64,000 nucleotides of DNA from Dermatophagoides farinae. Lineage: Eukaryota > Arthropoda > Arachnida > Sarcoptiformes > Pyroglyphidae. A model generated the notes under the pieces. That model saw only the letters and a list, made by a program, of their open reading frames with translations. It was not told the DNA's origin and searched no databases. The stretch covers positions 2,480,001 through 2,544,000 of the forward strand of contig NC_134682.1 in NCBI RefSeq assembly GCF_024713945.1, in the 5' to 3' direction. Made by a program: the position numbers and the translations under genes. Position 1 is the stretch's first letter. The number at the start of each line of letters is the position of its first letter. This document shows, piece after piece, positions 50,877 to 61,879 of this stretch.

Positions 50877-53800
50877 TTATAATTGTGGTAACATTTGTCG
50901 ATGAATTTTTTCACAACGTTTACGATGATAATCATCGAATGGTTCTGTTCTTATTATCAACATTATTATGGCCAATAAACGATAGAAAAAAATATTGAAT
51001 ATTAATTGTCGAATACAATGATAAAAATGTTGATCATATGGATTATTGATTGCCATCATTTGATAAAGTACAATAGGAATTTCATTCGATTGACAACGTT
51101 CAAATCCATATTGAAGTATCAATAATGCTTCCAATACAAAACGATATGGTGATAAATTGGATAAAAATTGATATAAATAATTTAATCGTTGAATTGGTGA
51201 TGCAAAATTTGATAATAAAAATAATAATGTCATCCAACCAGGTAATATGGTTATTAAGGCAAAAAAATTTCCATTCGTTATAATGGCTAATGAATGGCCC
51301 ATTCCTTGCATTGCTAATGAACCAAAAATGAACAATAAAATCATCCAGAAATACAGGCCATTAAAATGAATCGATGATTCATAGATATTGGCAATGTAAA
51401 CAACAAATACAATGGTTGTAATGAACATTGGCAGAAATTCGGCCATTGATTTCATCAAATAAAATGCACCGGTACTATACCAACCTATATATTACAAAAT
51501 TGAAAATAAAATTTTAATTTTAAAGAAAAAAAATCTTTCTGGACAAACCATTTCGATGTTCATTATGGAATAATATCATTTCACGTGTAAATAGAATACT
51601 AGCCGGTATTAGAATCCAGGTAAGAAAAATAAAAGTCATATATATTGTAAAACGTGTATTATCCAACAGATCTTTATTCATCGTTTTCCATCCGTTTGGT
51701 TCATCATCACAAATTGTATTGTTGAAATCTTCTTCAATAAAATTAAAACAACCATTTTGTCTGGCAATTCGATCTGGATAAAACTGTCGTAATAATACAA
51801 TGAGTATTATTGGAAATATTGACATTATTATTGTCCATTTAAACAATGGATTATGTATATAACGTTGTAATAATATCCATGATGATTTTAATGAAAATCT
51901 TTCGCGATTTCTTTGGATACCATCAATTATTAATTGTAATTGTTTTGGAATTTGTATTTCAGCATTTTTAATGATATGATCATCGGTAATATTGACCATT
52001 TTTTGTACAATTGAATCTGTCATTTCTAATGAACAATAATTGATAAGTTGTTCGATTGGTGAAAATTGATTATGATGATGATGATTCAATTTTGAATCAA
52101 AATTCAATACCTTTGATAAATGGTTGACAATTGCATTTGGTCGTCCAGAATAAACGCACACACCATCTTTGGCTAATACGTATACTTCATCGAAAATTGT
52201 AAATATTTCTGTTTGTGGTTGATGTACGGCAGCTACAATTGCTACATTATGATCGTATGCAATCCTTCGAAGACAAGCAATAACAATTTCGGTAGAATTT
52301 GAATCCAAACCACTTGTTGGTTCATCGATACAGATTAAATTAGGCATCATTATGGATGTCATTTCCATACCTAACGCTAAACGTTTACGTTCACCATTCG
52401 AACAATTCTGTACGGCTATATTGGCTGTCTGTATAATTGATAATTCATTAAGAATTTTATCGGCTATAGCTTCATGATCAATTTTTTTCAATTGAATCAA
52501 ATTCTTCAATCGTGATGCATATACTAATGTTTGTCTGGCCGTCAGACCGGACATAAGATGACCAGAAACATCTTGTTGTAGATAACATCCTTTGATTGGT
52601 TGAAATCGATTTAGATAAAATTTACTTTCATAACTTAGACGTGTTTTCCATTGACCATTTAAAATTTTAAGCAATGAAGTTTTACCCGAACCAGATGGTC
52701 CCATCACAGCATTCAATGTACCGAATCGAAATTGTCCATTTAAATTTTTCAATATTAACATTTTTTTCATATTATGATTATCAATATTGTTGATTGAACG
52801 TATTTCATACAATGAACTGGATGCAAATAAATGAATCGAACGCCATGCAATTATAATCTTTTCGTTATCTTGATTTTTCTTGATTTTTTTCAATTCTTTT
52901 GATGAATTATTGATTTTTATCATTTCAGTCATCATATCATTGGCATTCCGATTATCATGATGATGATGATTAATGATATGGATAATATCAGTGAATGGTG
53001 AGAATTTTTTTGGCCAACAAAAAATATTCGAACCAATAAATTTCATCAACATTATCATATAGGTAATAAAACGTGTCAATAAACAATGTACAATGATAAG
53101 GTAAACATCACTGTAAACATGATCAATGTTGACATCAAAATCATCGAGAATTGATGATTTATGGCAACGATTTAGGCCATAAAATGAATACATTAATCCA
53201 TTTGAAATAATTTTCACTGGGAATAGATTGGAAAATATTTTCATCGCCGATATTCGATTCAGATTAATCATAAATCCACTGAATAGAAATGTTGATTGAA
53301 AGAAAAACATTCCCACTATGATTGCCAATTCTGATTTACCGGAAAATATTATGCTCCATAGATGACCAAAACTTTGTAGGTAGATATTATTTAGCCAAAT
53401 GAAACAGATAAAATGTACGAGTCTATACCAGTTTAATTGATGATGTTGATCAACATAACTATGATCAACACTGAAATAGATCATTATACCAATTAGCGAT
53501 GATAACAGACCAAGTTGTATAAATGTTATTGAGGTTATCGATGTGAATAATACACCGAAATGATACCATTCTATATATTTAGAAATTATATTAGAAAAAT
53601 ATGCACTTGAAGGGATTGAATTTTTTTTTTGCACTTACGATTTTGATGTTCATTGCGAAACACGTGAAACATTGATGTAATCGATATTGTACTTAACATC
53701 ATTATTGAATATCCAGATATACTTTGACAATACCAAAGATATATCATATATTCATTCGTATTGATTTCATTCTGTAAACGTTCCATACAGGTTTGATTAC

Positions 53801-54986
53801 TGTTGATTGTTGATTCATTGAGTTCATCATTATCATCATCCATACAACCATCATATTGTACAATTTTTTCATCGAAAAATGATGCAATAAATGGAAAAAC
53901 GATCATATAGAATAAAATAATTGATAAAAGATTTTGCCATTCGATCATAAATACAATACTGAACATTCGACGTAATTGTATGTAAAGATCTTTGAATCGA
54001 AATGATTTCTGTTGGATAACAATGCCTTTATGTTGAAATTTGAGCCGATTATTATCATCATCAGTCATCATAATTCGGTTAAATTGTTCATTTTCATTTT
54101 CCAATGTTAATTTTGTCCATTTTTGTATTATTGGATTATCGATACCATCACAGGCAATTTGAATGAATCGTTCAATTGGTGATAATAATGATGATGGTTG
54201 TTGATTACTAATTTTTGTTTGATCGGTAGCGATTTTTTCATCCAAAAATTCCGGTGAATCTGAATAGATACACAAACCACCTGTGGCAAGAATATAAATC
54301 TTATCAAACAATGTCATAATATCCGTATTTGGTGTATGAATCGATACGAATATTGTCATACGATTATGATGAGCTAATCGCCATAAACATTTCATTATCA
54401 ATAATGCAGCATTACTATCTAATCCAGTAGTTGGTTCATCGATGAATAAAAATGTTGGTTGCGTAAGTGACATTAATTCCTGTGCAATAATGATACGATG
54501 TTGTTCACCACCGGAACATTGATCAAATCGTCGATCCAGAATCGTTTCATCCATTAATAAATCATTCATTATGATTGATATATGTGAATCAATATCATAT
54601 AGATGTGAACGATCATTTTTAAAACGAAATGCATATGATAAAATCTGTCGAATTGTCATTCTTGTATAAATGCTGTCATTCATATTTTGACCAATAAAAC
54701 GTAATGTTGTCAAACGTTTCGATTCCAATGCATTCAGATAGAGTTCCGTATGAACACTTAGGCCAGATTTCAATAAACCGGAAAGACATTTTAATAGGGT
54801 TGTTTTACCAGAACCACTTGGTCCAAGAAGCCCGTTCAATGTATAATAACGAAGATGACCATTTAAACATTGTAGAATCGAAGATTTTTTATCATTCAAA
54901 ATCAATGGATTATGATGATGATACGAAAGATTACGCCATAGAATTGAAATTTGTTGTTGCGATTCATTATTAGAATTAATAGACAT
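50877..54986 (-). CDS. Full-size ABCG-type ABC transporter (NBD1-TMD1-NBD2-TMD2)
   Basis: Membrane ATP-driven exporter of the G subfamily. Exons 54986-53639, 53570-51549 and 51484-50877 join in frame over 68- and 64-bp introns to give 1325 residues. NBD1: Walker A GPSGSGKTT (55-63), signature CSGGE (157-161), Walker B FLFIDE (179-184), H-loop His217. The first membrane half follows, crossing exon 1/2 at NEHQNQWYHF. A His/Asn/Lys-rich linker leads to NBD2: Walker A GPSGSGKT (740-747), signature CSNGE (839-843), Walker B LICIDEPTSGLDS and H-loop VHQP, then the second membrane half, crossing exon 2/3 at NEHRNGWYSTG. The parallel position of both introns in the two halves (after N-E-H-x-N) indicates internal duplication or fusion of half-transporters. 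NBD before TMD is the ABCG arrangement. Substrate unknown. The start ATG at 54986 is 15 residues before the first conserved NBD segment. Confidence 0.92.
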
Positions 54987-57237
54987 ATTTTATTGATTAT
55001 TGATTGACTGAAAAATCATTAACCAAAACTTGAAACAACAACAACAAAAAAAAACGTTATATAACAAATTTCTGTATAGAAAATTAATTATTTAAATCAA
55101 TGATTAATGATCGATCAAGTGAATGATCAATGATGAAAATGATTGTCGGTTCAATATGATGTCTAATGCTGATTGTTCGATCATTTTATACAACAAATTG
55201 CAATGAGAATAATAACCAGACAACAGCCGACAAACATCTCAAATATGACGTACCATTTTTCTGATTACAAATTTGATATGGTTCGTTTTGTTTTGTTTTT
55301 CAAAATGCAAAAAAAAAAATATATGGTTAATAATAAAATGATATATGGGGAAGGAGAAGAAAAGAGAAAAACAAAAGTGCACTTTTTGAATTTATCTATT
55401 TATTATATCAGGATATAAAATAACAATACAATCGTAAATCAATAATTGATTCGGTTCGATTGTAATGTCAATATATAATACAACAATAACAATTAATAAC
55501 AACAACCATATGCAAAACAATATACTTGATGACGATGAATGATTGGTTAAAAATTGAAAGAAATAATGAATAATCAAAATCAAAATTATTTTATTAAAAA
55601 AAAAATTTCGAAATGAAGATTTAAAAAATTGTTTATTAAATTTTTTTATACATTTTTTCCGGTACATCGATTATGGCGACATCTTTTGATATTATTCATG
55701 AAATATAAATATGTAGTTTATAATTATATGAAAAAAAGGTGTGGCTTCAAATTTTCTAATATTTGGCTTCATGATGCATATATGCATGAATGCAACAGAC
55801 TGTTGCTTTAGCTACTGCTGCTACTTTATTAGCAATTTGTTTTTTTTTCAAACGCATACAAATTAATTGGGAGTGGTATTAATCAATGAATAATCCTGAC
55901 AATAGAACCATATTTATGAATATCTCCCGGCAAATGTTTACGTCTGTGTGTGTGTTTGGTTGGTTGGTTGCTGCAACAATTGATGAGTTTTTTTTTGCCA
56001 ATAAACCAAAAATCAATGTTCACGATTATGATAACGACAAAGAATTGAGAGAGAGAGAAAAAAAAAGTTGTTCTTGACAACCATAATTACCTATAATAGC
56101 TTTTGGCATCTGTCTCGACGATTCAATCCAAAATTAAATCAAATCAATCAAGGTTATCGAATTGGCCATCAAACAACAGAATAGATTTTTTTTTTTTAGA
56201 GATCAAGAGTTTTGTGGATTTTAATCAAGTTGATGATGATTTTTATATTTTGATGAACAAACAAAGTAAATGTGATTATGTTGAGCATATGAAAAACACA
56301 AGTGAATGAATTGAATCTTTTTTTTTGTCATTCTTGGCATTCATTTTAATAATTTCAAGTTTTTTTCAAGTGTGAATTTTCCGTTTTTGTTTTTTTTTTA
56401 TTCAAATAATAAAAAAAACCTTTGTTCATAATCGTGAATCATTGTGTACAATGTTAAGGTTCTTATCACATCACTAAATTGCCATCAGCATCTTTTTTGA
56501 TCATATCATATAATCATCATCATCATCATAAAAAGAATCCACCCAAGTTTCTTTTTTTGGTGTATATTCCCGCCATCTACACAAAACATAACATCCATAT
56601 ACACCGGTTACCACTACCATAATCATCATCATCTTCATCATAACTATCGTCAACCACGCTGGTTCTCAACCAAAAAAACAATTATCATTAACCAACGTTG
56701 AACATCATTTTTTTGTTTGCTATTTTTTTTTTGATTCAAAGCGACACCACCATAACAGCAGGCGCAAATATATATTGTCTAAAAGCTAGCGTGGTGTGTG
56801 TGTGTGTGTGTGTGGTTAAAGTTGAAGTCCACAAAAAACCATTGAATCAGAATTCCCCGCTTTTTGGTCTGTGTGTGTATGTGCATGTATTCCAGCCATC
56901 TTAACTCTCATCTCGATCGACCTCTAACCTCTATATTTTTCTTGATATGTTATCATTCACTAGAGCCTTTTGTTGACTGTACTCATTTCAATGGGCCGTG
57001 TGTTGGCAGATTTTTTTCTCTCTATTTGATTATCATCAATCGATTTTTATTGATAACCAGCGACACGCGAGACCAATTGAATCCAATCAAAAACTATTAA
57101 TTAATCAATTATATTTACTGCAGTATTTATTTTTCCATCTGATTTGAATTACATATTTCGTGAATCTCTTGTTTCAAAATTCCTATCATTCAATTTCATC
57201 GTCATTTTTTTTTCTTGGATAAAACATCACAAACAAC
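54987..57237. other. Intergenic between ABCG and lamin genes
   Basis: Head-to-head genes flank this 2.25-kb stretch, so it should contain both promoters. No gene recognised; an open frame on the minus strand at 55392-55667 is Ile/Phe-rich with no recognisable domain. It holds a TG array near 56795-56813 and GCCATCT words at 56572 and 56895. Confidence 0.6.
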
Positions 57238-59321
57238 ATGGCTACTAAATCGAAAAAAACAACCACCACATCATCAACAGTGTCATCATCACAACAACAA
57301 TCAGCACCGACTACCTCGATTGAAATATCTGGTGGTACTGGCCAAACAACAGCTAGTTCAACACGTGCCGGTACACCATTAAGACGATCACAAACACCAA
57401 CGCGTCCGGTATCACCGGGTCGACTATCTCGGATACAGGAAAAAAATGAACTACAAAGTCTCAATGATCGTCTTGCTGCCTATATTGAACGTGTTCGTTC
57501 ATTGGAAACGGAAAATTCAAAACTTCGAATTCAAATCCAGAAATCGATGGAAAGTCGTGAAATTCATACGATTAAAACAATGTATGAAGTTGAATTACAT
57601 GACACACGACAAACATTGGATTCGATTGCAAAAGAAAAAGCACAATTAGAATTGGAATTGAGCCGTTTACGTGAGGAATTGAAAGTTGCTGAAGCTAAGT
57701 AAGTTTTTTTTACAATTAATTAGCCTTGTGAATTAATTAATTTTTTCTTTAGGCTAGCCAAAAAGATGAACGAATCAAGTGGCTTAGAGAAACGTAATCA
57801 AGCACTGGAAATACAGATTGAAGAATTGAAAAGTAAAATTGCACAAGCATTAGCAGAACGTAAACGTTTAGAAGGTGAACTTCGGACATTGGCCGAAGAG
57901 AATAAAAATCTAGAAGGACGATTAAAAAGCGTACAGAAACAGCTGGAAGAGGAAACAATATTACGTGTTGATCTTGAAAATCGTAATCAAAGTTTAAATG
58001 AAGAATTAGCCTTCCAACGTCAATTATTCCAGAATGAAATGGAAGAGATACGACAAAAAACATTTGAATCAAAAGAGATACATACAGAAGAATTGAAAGC
58101 ACAATATGAGGAACGATTGAAATATGAATTGGATGAATTACGTGCAAACATGGACGATATGATTCGTCTTAATCGCCATGATCTTGAAGAACGATATGAG
58201 CTACGTATAGGAATGTTACAAGAAGAAATGGCTAAAAAAAATTCCGAATTAAATAACGCTGCTAATAAGATCAAACAATTGAATTCATCCTATACAATGT
58301 TTGATAGTGAATTGGAAACATTGAAAAATGAGAATACATCAATGAAAAAACGTTTGGAAGATATGAACAAATTATTGTCACAGGAACGTGATTGGAATAA
58401 GATCAAAATGAATGAAAAGGATAAAGAAATGGAAGAGATACGACGTGAATTACAACGAATTACCGATGATTATAATGATCTTTTGGATGATAAAATCAAA
58501 TTGGATGCAGAATTAGAAGTGTATCGAAAATTATTGGAAGGTGAAGAAACACGATTAAATATTTCATTAAGTAGTTTGGGTAGTGCTAGTGGTGGTGGCA
58601 GTGTAAGTGCCTCTGGTGGTGGTGGTGGAGGACTATTCAGTTCACAAGCAATTAGTTCATCATCACGTTCATTTATTCCACGTGGTACTAAACGCAAACG
58701 AATCGCATTACAAGATCAAGAATCAATTATTGATTGGGTTGTAAATGCAACGGCTAAAGGTGAAGTGGAAATATCCGATCATGATGTTGAAGGAAAATAT
58801 GTTCGTCTTTTTAATAAAAGCGATAAAGAAATATCGCTAAGCGGTTGGTATCTATTACGACGAGCGGATGACCTCGAAACTCGTTATAAATTTCATCGTT
58901 CAATTGTTATTAAACCACAATCAACAATAACCATATGGAGTTCAGATGCCGGTACACAGATACATAATCCACCATCGGATATTGTAATGAAATCACAAAC
59001 ATGGTTCACTGCTGATACAATGTCAACAACATTATTTAATAATAATAATGAGGTATGTGTTTTCATAATGATGATATTTTAAAGAATTTTAAATCTAAAA
59101 ATACAAATGATAAATCAATTTTTCAATATAGGAAGTTGCATCACGTAAAACTGAAAAACGAATTACATCATCATTTCAACGAATGTCATCGGGTTATCTT
59201 AACAATGAGGTATTTATTTTTGTCTCTATATATAACAAAAAAAAAAAATTCTAAATCTCATTACTTCTTTTATTATCGATAGAATAATGTGGAAAATAAT
59301 CAAAATTGTGCCATAATGTAA
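57238..59321 (+). CDS. Lam: Nuclear lamin (B-type features)
   Basis: Intermediate-filament protein of the nuclear lamina. Four exons (57238-57698, 57753-59052, 59132-59209, 59283-59321) give 625 residues. Order: Ser/Thr-rich head with SPGR-type phosphorylation sites before the rod; coil 1 start [20 protein letters not shown]; a long heptad-repeat rod with the extended coil-1b length typical of lamins and invertebrate filaments; rod end [15 protein letters not shown]; a Gly/Ser-rich spacer; the basic nuclear-localisation signal KRKR (467-470); the lamin tail immunoglobulin-like domain ([27 protein letters not shown]); and a C-terminal CaaX box Cys622-Ala-Ile-Met, the farnesylation site that anchors B-type lamins to the inner nuclear membrane. 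The CaaX lies on a 12-codon last exon after a 26-codon exon, and its recovery in frame supports both small introns. Met at the x position predicts farnesyl rather than geranylgeranyl transfer. Confidence 0.96.
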
Positions 59322-60137
59322 TTGCGCCTAATCGATTTCGAAAAAAAAACAATTTGTTGACACCATCATTCTTGGGTGAATTTCTGGTAGTTTTATTATT
59401 ATTTTTATTATCATTTTAAACACCTTTTCACACATTCACCAAACATCCAAGAAAATTTAATCGTTTATTGTTCTTATCTTCTATTTCGTCTATCATAACC
59501 AACATTCATCATTTGCTTTGATTTGCATTCTCCATTTGAATTTATTCATTTGTTTTTTTAATAACAACAACAGCAACAATATAAACAAAATTCTGGGCAT
59601 ACACAACAAACAAAAATCAATTACTACAATAATATTTTGGAAAAAAAAATTACTTTCACGAAATATATCAATGCACACACAATCACAATTCATTTTTGAT
59701 TTGATAATGCTAATTAATTAATATTGATTGATTATAACAAATTAAATATGTATATGTACTACTAATACTAATATAGAATGAGAGATTGATTGATAGTATT
59801 ATTATCATCATCATCTAATATTTACCAGATTAAATCAAAAAAAAAAAATCCGGTTTTTTCCCATTGTTCACACACACACACACACCATACCATATATATT
59901 CGATTGATTGATTATTATCAAATAGCAAAAACAAAATTAATTTTAAAGTTAAACAACAACAGAAAAAAAATCAATTAAAATTTAAATATTTTTTTTAGAG
60001 TATCAATCAATCAACAATGTACAATCGATTTGGTTAAATGAATTTGATCGATTAATCGATTGTCAAAAGAAAAATTTTTTTTGAGAAAAGAGAATCGATA
60101 TAATAATTTATAATAGATTTAAATAATCAGATTATAA
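59322..60137. other. Intergenic downstream of lamin
   Basis: AT-rich lamin 3' UTR and the upstream region of the next small gene. No coding segment recognised; a (CA)n run lies near 59868-59884. Confidence 0.6.
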
Positions 60138-60592
60138 ATGCAGTCTCCATCATTAGCATCATCGTATGATCCATTATATCCTTTACGTACACGTTGGTGG
60201 ATTTGTAAATCGATTTATGATTTATTCGATATTCAAATTCATCAATTTATGTTACAAGTTTTTGGTCCATTAGAAACGTTTCATATATTACAGAATCGTT
60301 TGGAAAAGGTAAGTTTAATTGATTTAGTTGTTGTTGTTTGTTGATTGAATGACACATGATGATTTATGACTTTGATCTTTTCTTTCGATTCTTATCTACA
60401 AACAATAACAAGCTTAATATATCGGATCAATTATTCGTACCACTGGGCGTATATGCTGTGTTTGTATTGATCGATGGCATTGATCATCTTATAGAATTTG
60501 TACGACATGAATTGATCAATGCTTCGATATTGGAAGGAATCAATTTTAGTGATGGTGATAATCCAACTAATGATTTATTGGATGTTGATTGA
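60138..60592 (+). CDS. Small two-exon gene of unknown function (116 aa)
   Basis: I do not recognise this family. Exons 60138-60308 and 60413-60592 join at phase 0 (donor AAG|GTAAGT, acceptor AACAAG|CTT). The peptide is not low complexity: it begins MQSPSLASSYDPLYPL, has an aromatic segment (RTRWWICKSIYDLFDIQIHQ), then FMLQVFGPLETFHILQNRLEK, after the junction LNISDQLFVPLGVYAVFVLI, then DGIDHLIEFVRHELINAS and an acidic tail ending DLLDVD. Balanced amino-acid use, a consensus donor and continuation of helical hydrophobic periodicity over the junction argue for a real protein. One moderately hydrophobic stretch (VPLGVYAVFVLI) is short for a membrane helix. Additional 5' exons are possible. It converges on MOB3. 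Confidence 0.7.
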
Positions 60593-60654
60593 TTAAAATA
60601 AAAAAATTCCTAACTGTTGCCGTACATAACAACTGCTGCTGCCATCTAGTGATC

Positions 60655-60660
60655 AATAAA
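60655..60660 (+). terminator. Polyadenylation signal of the small gene
   Basis: AATAAA 63 nt past the stop codon, immediately after a CTGCCATCTAGTG word. Confidence 0.5.
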
Positions 60661-60825
60661 TTTAAATTTTTCAAGTTAAAGAAAAAAAATTAATTTAAAA
60701 CATTTGTTCTTTTATTCATTATCATAACATTTTTTTTACAAAGAAACAAATGTAATGATTCGAAAAAAATAATATTTTAATGTTCAATCAAAATCGATAA
60801 AAAATTCAATAATTAATGATGTAAT

Positions 60826-60866
<41 letters not shown>
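60826..60866. repeat. (TG)n microsatellite
   Basis: About 40 bases of TG repeat between convergent genes, with one early interruption. Confidence 0.93.
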
Positions 60867-60868
<2 letters not shown>

Positions 60869-60908
60869 GTTCATGGATGGATGTTTGAGAAAAAAATTCC
60901 AAAAAGTA

Positions 60909-60914
60909 TTTATT
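60909..60914 (-). terminator. Possible polyadenylation signal of MOB3
   Basis: AATAAA on the minus strand about 200 nt past the MOB3 stop codon. Confidence 0.4.
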
Positions 60915-61116
60915 TTTATACAAATTACAAATAATATTATGGTGGAGAAAATTGAATGGATGAAAACCAAAAAGAGGCTAGACACACATCATAATCATCG
61001 GGATGGTTAATTGGTTTTTTGTTGGACAAAAAAATAAAAAGTTTGCAATCTCAATTATAAATATACAAAAGGGCGAATAAAACTTAGTGTGTGTGTGTGT
61101 GGGTGCGTGGGTGTTA

Positions 61117-61879
61117 TCAGACATTTTTTTCATTACTATTACTACTACTGTTACTATGATGTTTATCATTATTATGATGTTGTTGTTGTTGTTGTTGTTG
61201 TTGATGATGATGATGATGATGGTGATGATTATGATGTGATCCATAATCACCGTTATTGCCACCACCACCACCACCACCACCGCTACCACTGAGCATATTA
61301 ATCTGTAATAATCCACGGCTTGTATCGCATAATCTTCGTGTCATATCGGCCTAATAAAGAGAAATTTTTCAATTTTAAAAAATAAATAAATATAATAAAA
61401 ATAAAAGAAACTTACCAATGGTTCAAATTCTTTAGCATTGACAAGATCAAATTCTTTGACAAAATAATAAAAATGTTTATAACAAGTATTACAATGAGCT
61501 TCAGCACCGACGGCCATCAATCGATCAAAATGATGTATATAGACATGTACAAATACACGGAATAGACGAGCAAGAATTTTCTTACAAGTTGGTAAAAATG
61601 TTTTCGGAAATGGAACATCACTTTTTGTTGGAAATAATGATTCATTATTGATCTGTGTTTCAATCCAATCCATTAATAATGAAATATATTTATTCGCAGG
61701 TAGTGGCACTGGTTTTTTATAATTAACACCATCAGCCCATAGATATTCATATTTATGTCCACCGGACATACGTGGACATGATTCATCCGTACAATAATCG
61801 GTTACAATACCATAGATAAGATTTATACGATTAAAAAAATCGACAACATGTACAGCGATCCAATCGCATAGATCTTCGC
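61117..61879 (-). CDS. MOB3: MOB kinase activator 3-like protein (5' end missing)
   Basis: MOB proteins are scaffolds that bind NDR/LATS and MST-type kinases in Hippo-related signalling; MOB3 binds MST1 in mammals (family knowledge). Two exons are visible: 61879-61416 and 61350-61117, joined at phase 0 over a 65-bp intron, 232 residues in all. The first opens inside the family segment [20 protein letters not shown] at an acceptor, phase 1, so the N-terminal coding exon(s) lie upstream. The zinc ligands appear as YCTDESCP and VHVYIHHFD. The segments [26 protein letters not shown] and [16 protein letters not shown] are MOB3-like rather than MOB1 or MOB2. After the normal family end ([12 protein letters not shown]) there is an added tail of Gly, His, Gln and Asn/Ser runs, encoded by the local trinucleotide repeats. 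No matching N-terminal exon was found up to the window end. Confidence 0.92.

Larger units (their letters stand above)
60593..61116. other. Convergent 3' intergenic spacer with TG array
   Basis: Holds the 3' ends of the small gene and of MOB3, a GCCATCTAGTG word at 60641, and a long TG array at about 60826-60866. No coding signal seen. Confidence 0.65.

Noticed and set aside
50877-54986. Two or three separate ABC half-transporter genes
   Set aside because: The first membrane half and the second ATPase share one uninterrupted exon, and all splice phases join exactly; no stop or new start is needed between the halves.
55392-55667. Minus-strand 91-codon frame with hydrophobic stretch as a small membrane protein
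   Set aside because: Phe/Ile/Lys/Asn bias expected from AT-rich DNA, no conserved motif, no supporting splice or neighbour evidence.
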